From Gracilinema caldarium (GTDB lineage Bacteria > Spirochaetota > Spirochaetia > Treponematales > Breznakiellaceae): DNA of 64,000 nt. The stretch's first letter is position 1. Each line of letters begins with the position of its first letter. The notes beneath the pieces were generated by a model. The model ran no database searches, was not told the DNA's origin, and saw only the letters and a list, made by a program, of their open reading frames with translations. Made by a program: the position numbers and the translations under genes. Shown here one piece after another: positions 38,035 to 46,638 of the stretch. The DNA lies in NCBI RefSeq assembly GCF_029265695.1, contig NZ_JAJUHW010000014.1, positions 1 through 64,000 on the forward strand. The letters run 5' to 3'.

Positions 38035-40473
38035 ATGAGTGATTATTTAGATCCAAACAACGAAGAACTCCTGAAAGACTTTTTTAGCGAAGCCCAGATG
38101 CAGGTCGAAACCCTGGAACAAAACATTCTGGTGCTGGAAAACGAGGGTCATAATCGGGATGCGGTGGATGAAATTTTCCGTGCTGCCCATACCTTAAAGG
38201 GCGGGGCTGCAACGGTCGAAATGAATGAATTGTCGTCTTTTACCCATTTGGTGGAAGATGTGCTGGATGCTATCCGGTCCGATCAGGTACCCGTCAATGA
38301 AGATGTTATTGATGTACTCCTTTTGGCAATAGATATCATTAAGGATATGCTCAATGCCCGTATGGAAGGTTCTGTCTATCGCGGTGACAGCTCAGCCATT
38401 GAAAAGCGGCTTTCCGCCCTGTTACCCGAAGGAGGCCGGCGGGGCAAGCAGGGGGCTAAAGCCGTGCCAGCAGCCAAAGCTGTTCAAACTGAAGCCGTAA
38501 AGCCAGCTCCTACTGCTTCATCTGCTGGAAAGCAGTCGGATAAAGGTTCTCTCACCGAATATGAAATTCTCGAAATGCGGCAGGCTGCGCAGGAAGGGAC
38601 GACCATTTATCGCATCTCGGTTACCTTTAACGAGGATAATGTGATGAACACGGTCGGCGGTATACAGGTTTTTGCCGCTTTAAAAGGTGTCAGCACCGTA
38701 TTGCGAACCGTACCAGACTTTGAGCAGCTCTATGAGGATGTGTTTCATCCAGTTGTAGATTATTACGTTTCCAGTAACCATAGCCCTGATGATTTATACC
38801 GGATTGTTTCCATTCCGGATGTAACGGTGCAGGCAGAAATAGAAGATCTTGGCCGTGGAGGCGCAGGCGTAAAATCACAAGCTAAACCTGAAGCTGTGAC
38901 CCCCGCGGTGCAGCCTGCAGCGGCTTCTAAACCGGTCCCTGCACAGGCTCCGTCTCAGCAGCCAGCCCGTGCTACCAGCCCTGCTCCTGCGGCGGCTCCT
39001 AAAGCAGCAGAGGTAAAAGAGCAGATTGTACAGGACGAAGGCAAGGGAGAACAGGAATCGGAGGCTAAACGGGCTGGCAAGGATGCGGGCTCGATCCTTC
39101 GGGTGGATTCAAAACGGATCGATAATCTTCTGAATCTGGTCTCTGAAACGGTCATTACCAAGGCAACCTTTAACCAAATATCCAACCAGTTTGGAGAACT
39201 GATGACCCAGCTTCAGGGAACTGAAGCTCTCTATCGTGAGAAAATGAAAGATCTCTTTGACCGACTTCCTGAGTATCTGGAAAGCATACAGAAGAGCAGA
39301 ACGGTTAAAGAAATACGCAAAGAAATATCCGAGCGGTATGGCGATCTTTTTACCCTCTTTGATCCCATAGAAACGGGCCTTAAGACCAGCATCGGCAAAT
39401 ACCGCTCAACAGCACAGAACCTTGGCCGAATTACTGGAGAACTTCAGGAAGGGGTCATGCGGATTCGTATGGTGCCCATCAGCCAGATTTTCAATCGGTT
39501 CCCGCGTTTGGTCAGGGATCTTTCCAAGAGCCTTAATAAAAAGGTGAATCTTGTAATTGAAGGTGAAGAAACTGAGCTCGACAAGTCCGTCATTGAAGAC
39601 CTGCTTGATCCTATTATGCACTCAGTTCGGAACTGTATTGACCACGGAATAGAAGCTCCCGAAGTCAGGCTTGGCGCAGGAAAAAGCGAAACCGGTACGG
39701 TGCTGCTTAAGGCGAGCAACGAAGGTAATATGATTATCATCGAAATCGCCGATGACGGTAAAGGTATCGATGTAGATGCGGTCAGAAACAAGGCAATCGA
39801 ACGGGGGCTCATCCACCCGAATAAAGAATTGACTGATGTGGAAGCCTTTAACCTTATTTTTGAGCCCGGTTTCTCCACCGCAAAAGAAATAACTAACATA
39901 TCCGGCCGCGGTGTGGGGCTTGATGTTGTTCGCCGGCAGGTAGAAAAACTAAATGGCATGGTTACCGTCAGTTCAGAACGGGGCAAGGGAACCAAATTTA
40001 CCATCAAACTGCCCCTGACCCTGGCTATCATACAGGGCCTTCTGGTGCGGGTTGGAAGCGAAATATACTCTATCCCGATTACATCAGTTATCGAAAGTCA
40101 CCGAATAAAGCCCTCCGAAATCAAAATGATCGATAACTACGAAGTGTTCAATATTCGTAACGATGTCATTTCCCTTCTCAGGCTTAACCGGCTTTTCGGT
40201 ATAAAAACGAATGAACAACGGGAATACAATTTTGTGGTTATTGTCGGTACGGCGGAGAAAAAAATGGGCCTCATGGTTGACAGTCTCATCGGCGAGGAGG
40301 ACGTGGTCATAAAGCCCCTGCGGGATCAGTTTACTAATTCACCGGGGATTGCCGGGGCTTCGATACTGGGAGATGGCTCGGTTTCGTTGATTATTGATGT
40401 GAGCCAGCTCTTGGAACTGGGACTGCGAAAGGAATTGGAAGAACGGCGCCGTCGGGAAGCGTCAATTCGGTAG
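38035..40473 (+). CDS. cheA: Chemotaxis histidine kinase CheA
   Basis: The 812-residue kinase has an HPt domain with phospho-histidine H52 (AAHTLKGGAATV) and a CheY-binding P2-like domain (about 180-275). An Ala/Pro-rich linker (290-345) precedes a dimerisation region longer than usual (about 355-495, with the extra coil EKMKDLFDRLPEYLESIQKS). The HATPase domain follows (HSVRNCIDHGIEAPEVR, GRGVGLDVVRRQVEKLNG), then a CheW-like domain. The long dimerisation region fits the atypical CheA known from Treponema arrays. The frame opens at 38011, but ATG 38035 (MSDYLDPN) gives the usual N-terminus. It is the first gene of cheA-cheW/R-cheX-cheY. Confidence 0.95.
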   Translation: MSDYLDPNNEELLKDFFSEAQMQVETLEQNILVLENEGHNRDAVDEIFRAAHTLKGGAATVEMNELSSFTHLVEDVLDAIRSDQVPVNEDVIDVLLLAIDIIKDMLNARMEGSVYRGDSSAIEKRLSALLPEGGRRGKQGAKAVPAAKAVQTEAVKPAPTASSAGKQSDKGSLTEYEILEMRQAAQEGTTIYRISVTFNEDNVMNTVGGIQVFAALKGVSTVLRTVPDFEQLYEDVFHPVVDYYVSSNHSPDDLYRIVSIPDVTVQAEIEDLGRGGAGVKSQAKPEAVTPAVQPAAASKPVPAQAPSQQPARATSPAPAAAPKAAEVKEQIVQDEGKGEQESEAKRAGKDAGSILRVDSKRIDNLLNLVSETVITKATFNQISNQFGELMTQLQGTEALYREKMKDLFDRLPEYLESIQKSRTVKEIRKEISERYGDLFTLFDPIETGLKTSIGKYRSTAQNLGRITGELQEGVMRIRMVPISQIFNRFPRLVRDLSKSLNKKVNLVIEGEETELDKSVIEDLLDPIMHSVRNCIDHGIEAPEVRLGAGKSETGTVLLKASNEGNMIIIEIADDGKGIDVDAVRNKAIERGLIHPNKELTDVEAFNLIFEPGFSTAKEITNISGRGVGLDVVRRQVEKLNGMVTVSSERGKGTKFTIKLPLTLAIIQGLLVRVGSEIYSIPITSVIESHRIKPSEIKMIDNYEVFNIRNDVISLLRLNRLFGIKTNEQREYNFVVIVGTAEKKMGLMVDSLIGEEDVVIKPLRDQFTNSPGIAGASILGDGSVSLIIDVSQLLELGLRKELEERRRREASIR

Positions 40474-41874
40474 ATGGGGAATAGTATGCAAGCACATGAG
40501 CAAAACCTTAAAGCGGAAGATATCATTGCCGTAGGCAATAGTGCCGCAGGCAGTAGTGCCGCAGGCGGCAATGGGGAAACCCTCAGAACAGACAAGGCAA
40601 TTACCGTAGATTTTAAAATGGTTACCTTTTCGCTGGCTGGCAAGGACTATGGCGTTGATATCATGAACGTCAAGGAGATTGCCAAGGCAAGCAAATTTAC
40701 CTATGTTCCGAATGCTGCGCCCTTCCTAAGGGGAGTTTACAACCTGCGGGGTGAAATTATTCCTGTCATCGATTTCCGAATCTTCTTTCATCTGCCGGCA
40801 GAACGCAAAAGCGATGATGCCATGGAAAACCTGCTGATTTTAAGACTAGAAGACCATGTTTATGGAGTTATCGTAGACAGCATTGACAAGGTTGTAGGTA
40901 TTCAGTCGAGCAATATACAGCCCCCGCACCCGATTTTTGGTGACATCAATATAAAATACATTCATGGGGTAGTGGAGAATCAGGGACGGCTTTATATTAT
41001 TTTGGATGTAAACCGTATTTTTGAACAGAAGGAAGAAGAAAAGCCCCGGCTTATTTCGGAAACTGCCAGTGGTACCTATTTTGCAACCCAGAGTGCAGTG
41101 CTAGAAAAGGAAAGTGCCGCAGCTATATCAAAAAACTCCGGTTCAGAGCTCGAGTTTATTAAAGAAACGCTTTTTGCGCTTAAACATTTTGCTGCTACAC
41201 CGCTCAATGAAACATGGATCGTAAATCGCTTTGAAGAATGGAAAAAAGTAAAAAACAATAAGGAATTACAGTTAAAGAACGTGGAAGATGCGGATGAGTT
41301 CCTTTCTACGTTTTATTCTCCCTGCAATGGCCGTCTGTGGGACGAAACCTATGCAGAACAGGTTCTTGCTGCACTGCCGGATCTTAACTCTAAAACCATT
41401 ATGGTCTGGAACCCTGGCTGCGGTAAGGGCTATGAAAGTTATTCCCTCGCCTGTTTGCTTAAAAAACGATACAAGGATGCTCGTATAAAGATTTGGGCAA
41501 GTGATAATGATCTATTGGCGGTCTCTTCAGCTCCCAATATGGTATTCGAGCTGGAAACGGTGCCCGCTTTGTATCAGGAATACCTCGTTAAAGGCCGTTA
41601 TGGGTATTCATTTAATCAGGAAATAAAGGATGCTATTCTTTTTGAATACCATGACATGAAAAATGTGAATCCCTTTACCGACCTGGATCTTATTATGGCC
41701 CGGGATGTCCTCTCTTTCCAGGATATAAACGAACAGAACAAGATTTTGAACGATTTTACAGAAAAATTAAAAGCCCGCGGTCTTGTATTGGTAGGTCAAC
41801 ACGAACAGTTGCCTGAGGAAGAATGGACCCGGCTTGGCACGGATCCAGTATCCTTGTATATGTATAATAGCTAA
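40474..41874 (+). CDS. CheW scaffold fused to a CheR-like methyltransferase domain
   Basis: Residues 1-45 are a low-complexity tail, about 48-190 a CheW domain (FSLAGKDYGVDIMNVKEI, YNLRGEIIPVIDFR), and about 230-466 a CheR-like domain (NPGCGKGYESYSLA near 312, the SAM motif, and DLIMARDVLSFQD, cf. CRNVLIYF). The glycine-rich loop reads GCGKGYES rather than SCSTGEEPYS, and the tip that binds receptors is shorter, so methyltransferase activity is uncertain. The hybrid is known in Treponema chemotaxis arrays, where the second domain may be structural. The gene starts immediately after the cheA stop. A tandem repeat lies in its 5' end. Confidence 0.85.
   Translation: MGNSMQAHEQNLKAEDIIAVGNSAAGSSAAGGNGETLRTDKAITVDFKMVTFSLAGKDYGVDIMNVKEIAKASKFTYVPNAAPFLRGVYNLRGEIIPVIDFRIFFHLPAERKSDDAMENLLILRLEDHVYGVIVDSIDKVVGIQSSNIQPPHPIFGDINIKYIHGVVENQGRLYIILDVNRIFEQKEEEKPRLISETASGTYFATQSAVLEKESAAAISKNSGSELEFIKETLFALKHFAATPLNETWIVNRFEEWKKVKNNKELQLKNVEDADEFLSTFYSPCNGRLWDETYAEQVLAALPDLNSKTIMVWNPGCGKGYESYSLACLLKKRYKDARIKIWASDNDLLAVSSAPNMVFELETVPALYQEYLVKGRYGYSFNQEIKDAILFEYHDMKNVNPFTDLDLIMARDVLSFQDINEQNKILNDFTEKLKARGLVLVGQHEQLPEEEWTRLGTDPVSLYMYNS
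40534..40563 (+). repeat. Two tandem 15-base repeats in the 5' coding region of the CheW-CheR gene
   Basis: GGCAATAGTGCCGCA (40534-40548) and GGCAGTAGTGCCGCA (40549-40563) differ at one base and encode GNSAA/GSSAA-like units in the flexible tail before the CheW domain. Being a multiple of three, the copy number could change without a frameshift. Confidence 0.75.
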
Positions 41875-41889
41875 CGGAAGGAGAAACAC

Positions 41890-42354
41890 ATGAGAGTCGA
41901 ATACATCAATCCCTTTGTAGAGTCAGCCTTTAATGTTCTTAAAGAAGTGTTGAATACGGATATTAAACGGGGTGAATTATACCTAAAATCGACCACGATG
42001 CCCGTATTGGGCGTTGCCGCTCTCGTTGGTCTTGCGGGGGACGTGGAAGGCCGTGTTTTGTTTGACATGTCTAAACAAACGGCTCTTGCGGTGGCGTCTA
42101 CCATGAACGGTGAACAATTAACCAGCCTTGATGAACTCGCTAAGGCTACTATCACCGAGCTCGCCAATATGATTACCGCTCAGGCGGTTACTAAGCTGCA
42201 TGATCTGGGTTTCAAGTTTGACCTTACCCCTCCAGCTCTTTTTACCGGTGACAATATGGAAGTCTCGGACCATGAGGTCGAAGCCCTGATTGTTCCAATG
42301 GAAACACCCCAGGGAAAAATCGAGATAAATGTCGCAATCCGTGAGCGAGCCTAA
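41890..42354 (+). CDS. cheX: CheY-P phosphatase CheX
   Basis: The 154-residue protein belongs to the CheC/CheX/FliY phosphatase family. The catalytic pair E-x-x-N is seen as E90 and N93 in ATITELANMI, a single copy as in CheX. CheX dephosphorylates CheY-P and in spirochaetes takes the place of CheZ. It starts with ATG 41890 behind AAGGAG, and cheY starts 7 bases later, as in the Treponema cheAWXY operon. Confidence 0.93.
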   Translation: MRVEYINPFVESAFNVLKEVLNTDIKRGELYLKSTTMPVLGVAALVGLAGDVEGRVLFDMSKQTALAVASTMNGEQLTSLDELAKATITELANMITAQAVTKLHDLGFKFDLTPPALFTGDNMEVSDHEVEALIVPMETPQGKIEINVAIRERA

Positions 42355-42360
42355 CAAGGA

Positions 42361-42816
42361 ATGCCTATGAAGACGAAACAGGATTTTCCATCAATAAACG
42401 AGCGGGAACCAGACGGTCTTAAACCGGATGGAACACCTTTTCGGGTTCTGGTTGTAGATGATTCCATGTTTGTTGCCAAGCAGATTGGTCAGATTCTTAC
42501 CTCAGAGGGCTATGAAGTCGCTGCCACCGCCGCAGATGGTGAAGAGGGTGTGGAAAAATACAAGGAATTGTTTCCCAATATAGACTTGGTGACTATGGAT
42601 ATTACCATGCCTAAAATGGATGGTATTACCGCCCTTGAACATATTATGAATTTTGACAAGAACGCTAAGGTCGTCATGATTAGTGCCCTGGGTAAACAGG
42701 ATCTGGTTAAAAAATCTTTGCTTTTAGGGGCAAAAAATTACATTGTTAAGCCCTTAGACCGTAAAAAGGTCCTGGAACGGATTGCCCAGGTGCTTGGCAA
42801 GACCTCTGGAGCCTAA
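42361..42816 (+). CDS. cheY: Chemotaxis response regulator CheY
   Basis: This is a single receiver domain of 151 residues with a 25-residue N-terminal extension. The phosphorylation site is D80 in DLVTMDITMPKMDG. The acidic pair is in VLVVDDSMF, the conserved Thr/Ser in MISALG and the lysine in NYIVKPLD. CheY-P binds the flagellar switch. The ATG could be 42361 or 42367. It ends the chemotaxis operon. The tRNA-Val promoter begins 17 bases after its stop. Confidence 0.95.
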   Translation: MPMKTKQDFPSINEREPDGLKPDGTPFRVLVVDDSMFVAKQIGQILTSEGYEVAATAADGEEGVEKYKELFPNIDLVTMDITMPKMDGITALEHIMNFDKNAKVVMISALGKQDLVKKSLLLGAKNYIVKPLDRKKVLERIAQVLGKTSGA

Positions 42817-42832
42817 CAGAAAACAAAACCTA

Positions 42833-42862
42833 TTGACAAAGTCCGCGCTTCTTTGGTATATA
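42833..42862 (+). promoter_or_regulatory. Promoter of the tRNA-Val gene
   Basis: TTGACA (42833-42838), 18 bases, TATATA (42857-42862), ten bases before the mature tRNA start. Confidence 0.6.
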
Positions 42863-42872
42863 GAATAGGCGC

Positions 42873-42946
42873 GGGCGGTTAGCTCAGTTGGTTAGAGCAC
42901 CAGTATGACACGCTGGGGGTCACAAGTTCGACTCTTGTATCGCCCA
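42873..42946 (+). tRNA. tRNA-Val (anticodon GAC)
   Basis: All four arms fold: acceptor GGGCGGT/ATCGCCC, D arm GCTC/GAGC, anticodon stem CCAGT/GCTGG with loop ATGACAC, and T arm ACAAG-TTCGACT-CTTGT. The anticodon at loop positions 3-5 is GAC, which reads valine codons GUC and GUU. The CCA end is not encoded. A promoter precedes it and a strong terminator follows. Confidence 0.95.
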
Positions 42947-42953
42947 TAGAACC

Positions 42954-42994
42954 GGGGAGTTTTAAGATAATCTTAAAACTCCCCTTTTTTTTTT
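42954..42994 (+). terminator. Intrinsic terminator after tRNA-Val
   Basis: GGGGAGTTTTAAGA (42954-42967) and TCTTAAAACTCCCC (42971-42984) form a fourteen-pair perfect stem with a three-base loop, followed by ten T. Confidence 0.92.
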
Positions 42995-43040
42995 AGCTAT
43001 GCCATTGTTTCAATATTAAATCTTTTATATATTACAAGTC

Positions 43041-44519
43041 ATGGAACAAAACATATTTGCGGCGGGTTTACCGGTCCGAAGACGTCCCAGACCTTTTACG
43101 CTGTTAGTGTTTGGTGCATCAGGAGATTTAGCTCACCGAAAATTATATCCCGCCTTTTTTTCCCTCTTTAGGGAAGGCGCCGTGGATGACTGGTACCTAG
43201 TCGGTTTTGGCAGGCGACCCTGGTCAGACAGTGATTTTCGCAGCGAAATTGAAAAGGCGCTCAGTGATTTTAAAATCACCGAAGATGAGGCCCGGTGTTT
43301 TTTTTCCCGCTGTCTGTATGTGCAGGGTGATATTGATGATATTCAAGCCTACCACCGGATCGCATCGATCGTTGAAAAAGATAGGGATCTGATAAGCTAT
43401 CTTGCAGTCCCACCAGAACAGTATAAGCCAATCATAGATAACCTATATAAGGCCGGACTTTCCAAGCGCAGCCCTTTGGAAAGCCGTGTAGTAGTAGAAA
43501 AACCCTTTGGCCGAAGCGGTAAAGAAGCAGCGGAGCTCAATGACTTTATCACCGAACGGTACGAAGAGGATTCAATTTTCAGAATAGATCATTATCTCGG
43601 CAAGGAAACGGTTCAGAATATCGCGGTGTTCCGTTTTGGAAACGGTATCTTTGAACCGATTTGGAACAACAATTACATACATCATGTAGAGATAACCGTA
43701 GCAGAGACTGTTGGGGTAGAGAAACGGGCTGCGTACTATGAACAATCGGGAGCTCTGCGGGATATGGTTCAGAACCATTTGCTTCAGCTTCTGGCGCTGG
43801 TTGCCATGGAACCGCCGACCTCTTTTACTTCTGATACGGTACGGGACGAAAAAGTAAAGGTTCTCAGAGCGTTACGGCCCCTGTCTGAGCTGGATATTCT
43901 TTCAAATACCCTTCGCGGTCAATATCGTGCAGGTCTCATAGACGGTCAAGCTGTACCGGGCTATTTGGAAGAAAGCGGTGTAGACCCCCAATCGAAGACA
44001 GAAACCTATGCAGCCCTGATGGCCCATGTAGACTCCTGGCGCTGGTTTGGGGTTCCCTTTATTCTCCGTACCGGGAAACGGCTGAGCCGCAGGGTTTCAG
44101 AAATTGCGGTTCATTTTAAAAAGCCTGCTATGAACCTGTTTCCTCAAGCATTTGGCGGAGCCAACCAATTAGTCTTCCGTATTCAGCCTGATGAGGGGCT
44201 TACGCTCTATCTTAATACGAAAATTCCCGGTCTTACCGATAGATCAAGGGTTGTATCTATGGACTTTTTGTACGGTACCGGTTTTGGCCGACCTTCGCCC
44301 GAAGCCTACGAGCGGCTCCTCCTGGATGCCCTTATCGGCGATAGTACCCTTTATACCCGCAGGGATGAGGTAGAAGCCTCCTGGGCGTTCATCGATCCCA
44401 TACGGCGCGCCTGGGATGCCCAGGCTCTGCCACTGCACCTGTATGAAGCGGGCAGTTCCGGTCCCCTGGCTGCCCAGGGACTTGCGGAACGTATTGGCGA
44501 TCACTGGAGGCGATTATAA
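43041..44519 (+). CDS. zwf: Glucose-6-phosphate 1-dehydrogenase
   Basis: Zwf oxidises glucose-6-phosphate to the lactone, opening the oxidative pentose phosphate pathway. The 492-residue protein has the nucleotide motif VFGASGDLAHRKLYPAFF near residue 22 and the active-site FRIDHYLGKETVQNI near 180-194. VVEKPFGRSGKEAAELN is also typical. The TGA shares a base with the ATG of the next gene (44519), so opcA is translationally coupled. Confidence 0.95.
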   Translation: MEQNIFAAGLPVRRRPRPFTLLVFGASGDLAHRKLYPAFFSLFREGAVDDWYLVGFGRRPWSDSDFRSEIEKALSDFKITEDEARCFFSRCLYVQGDIDDIQAYHRIASIVEKDRDLISYLAVPPEQYKPIIDNLYKAGLSKRSPLESRVVVEKPFGRSGKEAAELNDFITERYEEDSIFRIDHYLGKETVQNIAVFRFGNGIFEPIWNNNYIHHVEITVAETVGVEKRAAYYEQSGALRDMVQNHLLQLLALVAMEPPTSFTSDTVRDEKVKVLRALRPLSELDILSNTLRGQYRAGLIDGQAVPGYLEESGVDPQSKTETYAALMAHVDSWRWFGVPFILRTGKRLSRRVSEIAVHFKKPAMNLFPQAFGGANQLVFRIQPDEGLTLYLNTKIPGLTDRSRVVSMDFLYGTGFGRPSPEAYERLLLDALIGDSTLYTRRDEVEASWAFIDPIRRAWDAQALPLHLYEAGSSGPLAAQGLAERIGDHWRRL

Positions 44520-45448
44520 TGTATCCCAAGATATCAGTCTTAGAACAGGAACTTATGGCCCGACTCAAAGAACATACGGGGGGTAATGCACGGGCCATGT
44601 CTGCAACCATTATAACCTTGTCCTCTAAAGCCCATGCAGAGGAAGTGGACCGATGGACCGAAAGCCTCATGGGCCGCCGTCCCGCCCGGCTGCTCCATCT
44701 TAGAGGCTATGCTCCCGATGGGCTGCACAGCTGGTCCTCCGCGCGCTGCGCATTGGACCGTCAGGAGCGTGGCATTTGTTTTGAAGATGTCTATATAGAA
44801 ACCCCCGATGACAGCGCATATCAGGGCCGCATCTGGAGCGCCCTGGTACTGCGAGAACTCCCTGCATTATTGGTCTGGACCCTTGGACCTGAGGCTTTAA
44901 ATAGCTGCGAATATGATTGCGCTGAACGGGTGGATTTAACCATTATAAACGGAAGCTGGGACCTGAAACACTACAAACGAGGCCTTGCCGTTTACCGAGA
45001 TGCGGTCGCAAGCGCTTTGCAATCGAACAAAGCTTTGGTTGACCTTTCTTGGGAACAGCTGCTCCCCCTGCGGTATGCCTTTTCCCGCCTTTTTGATGCT
45101 CCCCATACGCAGGATATTGATTTGCTGAGAACGATAAATATTCAAGTATCAGACCCTTGGACGCTTCACCTCCTCAAAGGATGGATACAGGACCGAACCA
45201 AGGGAAAATCTATACAAATTGATGGGCGCCTGGAGCCCTCGTACCAGGATGGAACCGGCCAAATTTCCTGCACCTTTGCCGATGGTACATTATCTGCTAT
45301 CGAGGTCCATACTTCGCGGCAGGCAGAGCTCCGGTACCGGGACGGCAAGTCCCTGCAGATCAGTTTGCCCGATGCCAGTATCGGTGCCATTCTTGAACGC
45401 ATTGTAGATTCTCCAGTAGCGGATCCTCTGTATAAACGGGCACTCTAG
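44519..45448 (+). CDS. opcA: Glucose-6-phosphate dehydrogenase assembly protein OpcA family
   Basis: The 309-residue protein resembles OpcA, which in cyanobacteria and actinobacteria allosterically activates or assembles Zwf. Conserved features are LLHLRGYAPDG, CFEDVYIETPDDSAYQGRI, and LRELPALLVWTLGP in the first half. The second half binds the enzyme by homology and shows weaker conservation. It overlaps zwf by one base, which supports the functional pairing. Its presence in a spirochaete is less familiar than in cyanobacteria and actinobacteria. Confidence 0.85.
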   Translation: MYPKISVLEQELMARLKEHTGGNARAMSATIITLSSKAHAEEVDRWTESLMGRRPARLLHLRGYAPDGLHSWSSARCALDRQERGICFEDVYIETPDDSAYQGRIWSALVLRELPALLVWTLGPEALNSCEYDCAERVDLTIINGSWDLKHYKRGLAVYRDAVASALQSNKALVDLSWEQLLPLRYAFSRLFDAPHTQDIDLLRTINIQVSDPWTLHLLKGWIQDRTKGKSIQIDGRLEPSYQDGTGQISCTFADGTLSAIEVHTSRQAELRYRDGKSLQISLPDASIGAILERIVDSPVADPLYKRAL

Positions 45449-45500
45449 CGCCTCTGATATCTGTCTGCTGAAATAAATTGACTCTTATGGCAGCCGTATC

Positions 45501-45553
45501 TTGACTATAATTCGATAATTTATTATCGTATAAAAGATGACTTAATTAGTCAT
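45501..45553. promoter_or_regulatory. Promoter/operator region of the D-lactate dehydrogenase-like gene
   Basis: A perfect TATAAT lies at 45506-45511. Directly after it is the palindrome CGATAAT-TT-ATTATCG (45513-45528), and then ATGACT-TAATT-AGTCAT (45537-45553), another perfect inverted repeat just before the GGAGG. The first would cover the transcription start, a normal place for a repressor; the second would fold in the mRNA leader or bind protein. Neither matches the Rex operator (TTGTGAA-N4-TTCACAA). Confidence 0.5.
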
Positions 45554-45567
45554 AGATAGGAGGTTCT

Positions 45568-46638
45568 ATGAATACGGTGATGAAACGAGAAAGCCCGGTT
45601 CGTGTAGCTTTTTTTGATACAAAACCCTATGATCGGGAATATTTTGACGTCTATAAGAGCAGCTTTAATGTGGAAATAAAATATTTCCCCTCAAAACTTT
45701 CTGCGGATACAGCGAGCTTGGCTCAGGGCTATGATGCGGTCTGTGCCTTTGTGAATGATGAACTGGACGCTCCCACTGCGGATATCCTTGTTGAGGGCGG
45801 TGTCCGGCTTGTTGCACTCCGCTGCGCAGGATACAACAATGTGGACCTGAAAGCCGTGTGGGGCCGTCTGCATGTTGTCCGGGTACCTGCCTATTCTCCC
45901 CATGCAGTGGCAGAACATGCCATCGCTCTTCTTTTAACTCTTAACCGAAAGATTCATAAATCATATATCAGAACCAGGGAAGGCAATTTTACCCTTGCGG
46001 GCCTGGTGGGTTTTGACCTCTTTGGAAAAACTGCAGGTATTATTGGAACCGGCCAGATTGGCCGTATTACGGCAGAAATTCTTAAGGGCTTTGGCATGAA
46101 GGTTCTCGCCACTGACCCCTTCCCTAATGAAGGCTGGGCTGCTGAAAAGGGGGTTCAGTATACCTCTATGGATGTTCTTTTCCGACAGAGCGATGTGATT
46201 AGCCTCCATTGTCCCCTGACCCCGGAAAATCATCATCTAGTGAACAGCGAAAGTCTTGCCAAAATGAAAAAGAATGCCATTATCATCAATACAGGCCGGG
46301 GTGCACTTATTGATACCAAAGCGCTGATCCATGCGCTTAAAACACACAGTCTGGGCGGGGCTGCCTTGGATGTGTATGAAGAGGAGGATGAGTACTTTTT
46401 TGAAGACCATTCCGCTTCGGTCATAAAAGACGATGTTTTGGCTCGGCTTCTTACCTTCCCGAATGTGCTGATTACGGGCCACCAGGCGTTCTTGACCCAT
46501 GAGGCTTTAACGGCCATTGCCACTACCACATTGGGAAACATACAGAACTACTTTGATACAGGCGATTTAAGCAACGAAATTTGCTACCGCTGTACTCAGA
46601 AAACCTGCAGCCGCAAAGAAACAGGCCGCTGCTTTTAG
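45568..46638 (+). CDS. ldhA: D-lactate dehydrogenase-like 2-hydroxyacid dehydrogenase
   Basis: The 356-residue protein belongs to the D-isomer-specific 2-hydroxyacid dehydrogenases. The NAD-binding motif is GIIGTGQIGRITAEIL near 156-171. The catalytic Arg is in NTGRGALIDT, the Glu in DVYEEEDEYFF, and the His in ITGHQAFLT. The length and YNNVD/YSPHAVAEHA pattern fit fermentative D-lactate dehydrogenase. The C-terminus carries an unusual cysteine cluster (CYRCTQKTCSRKETGRC), possibly a small zinc site or redox switch. The ATG is preceded by AGGAGG. Its last four bases overlap the gene on the other strand. Confidence 0.9.
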   Translation: MNTVMKRESPVRVAFFDTKPYDREYFDVYKSSFNVEIKYFPSKLSADTASLAQGYDAVCAFVNDELDAPTADILVEGGVRLVALRCAGYNNVDLKAVWGRLHVVRVPAYSPHAVAEHAIALLLTLNRKIHKSYIRTREGNFTLAGLVGFDLFGKTAGIIGTGQIGRITAEILKGFGMKVLATDPFPNEGWAAEKGVQYTSMDVLFRQSDVISLHCPLTPENHHLVNSESLAKMKKNAIIINTGRGALIDTKALIHALKTHSLGGAALDVYEEEDEYFFEDHSASVIKDDVLARLLTFPNVLITGHQAFLTHEALTAIATTTLGNIQNYFDTGDLSNEICYRCTQKTCSRKETGRCF

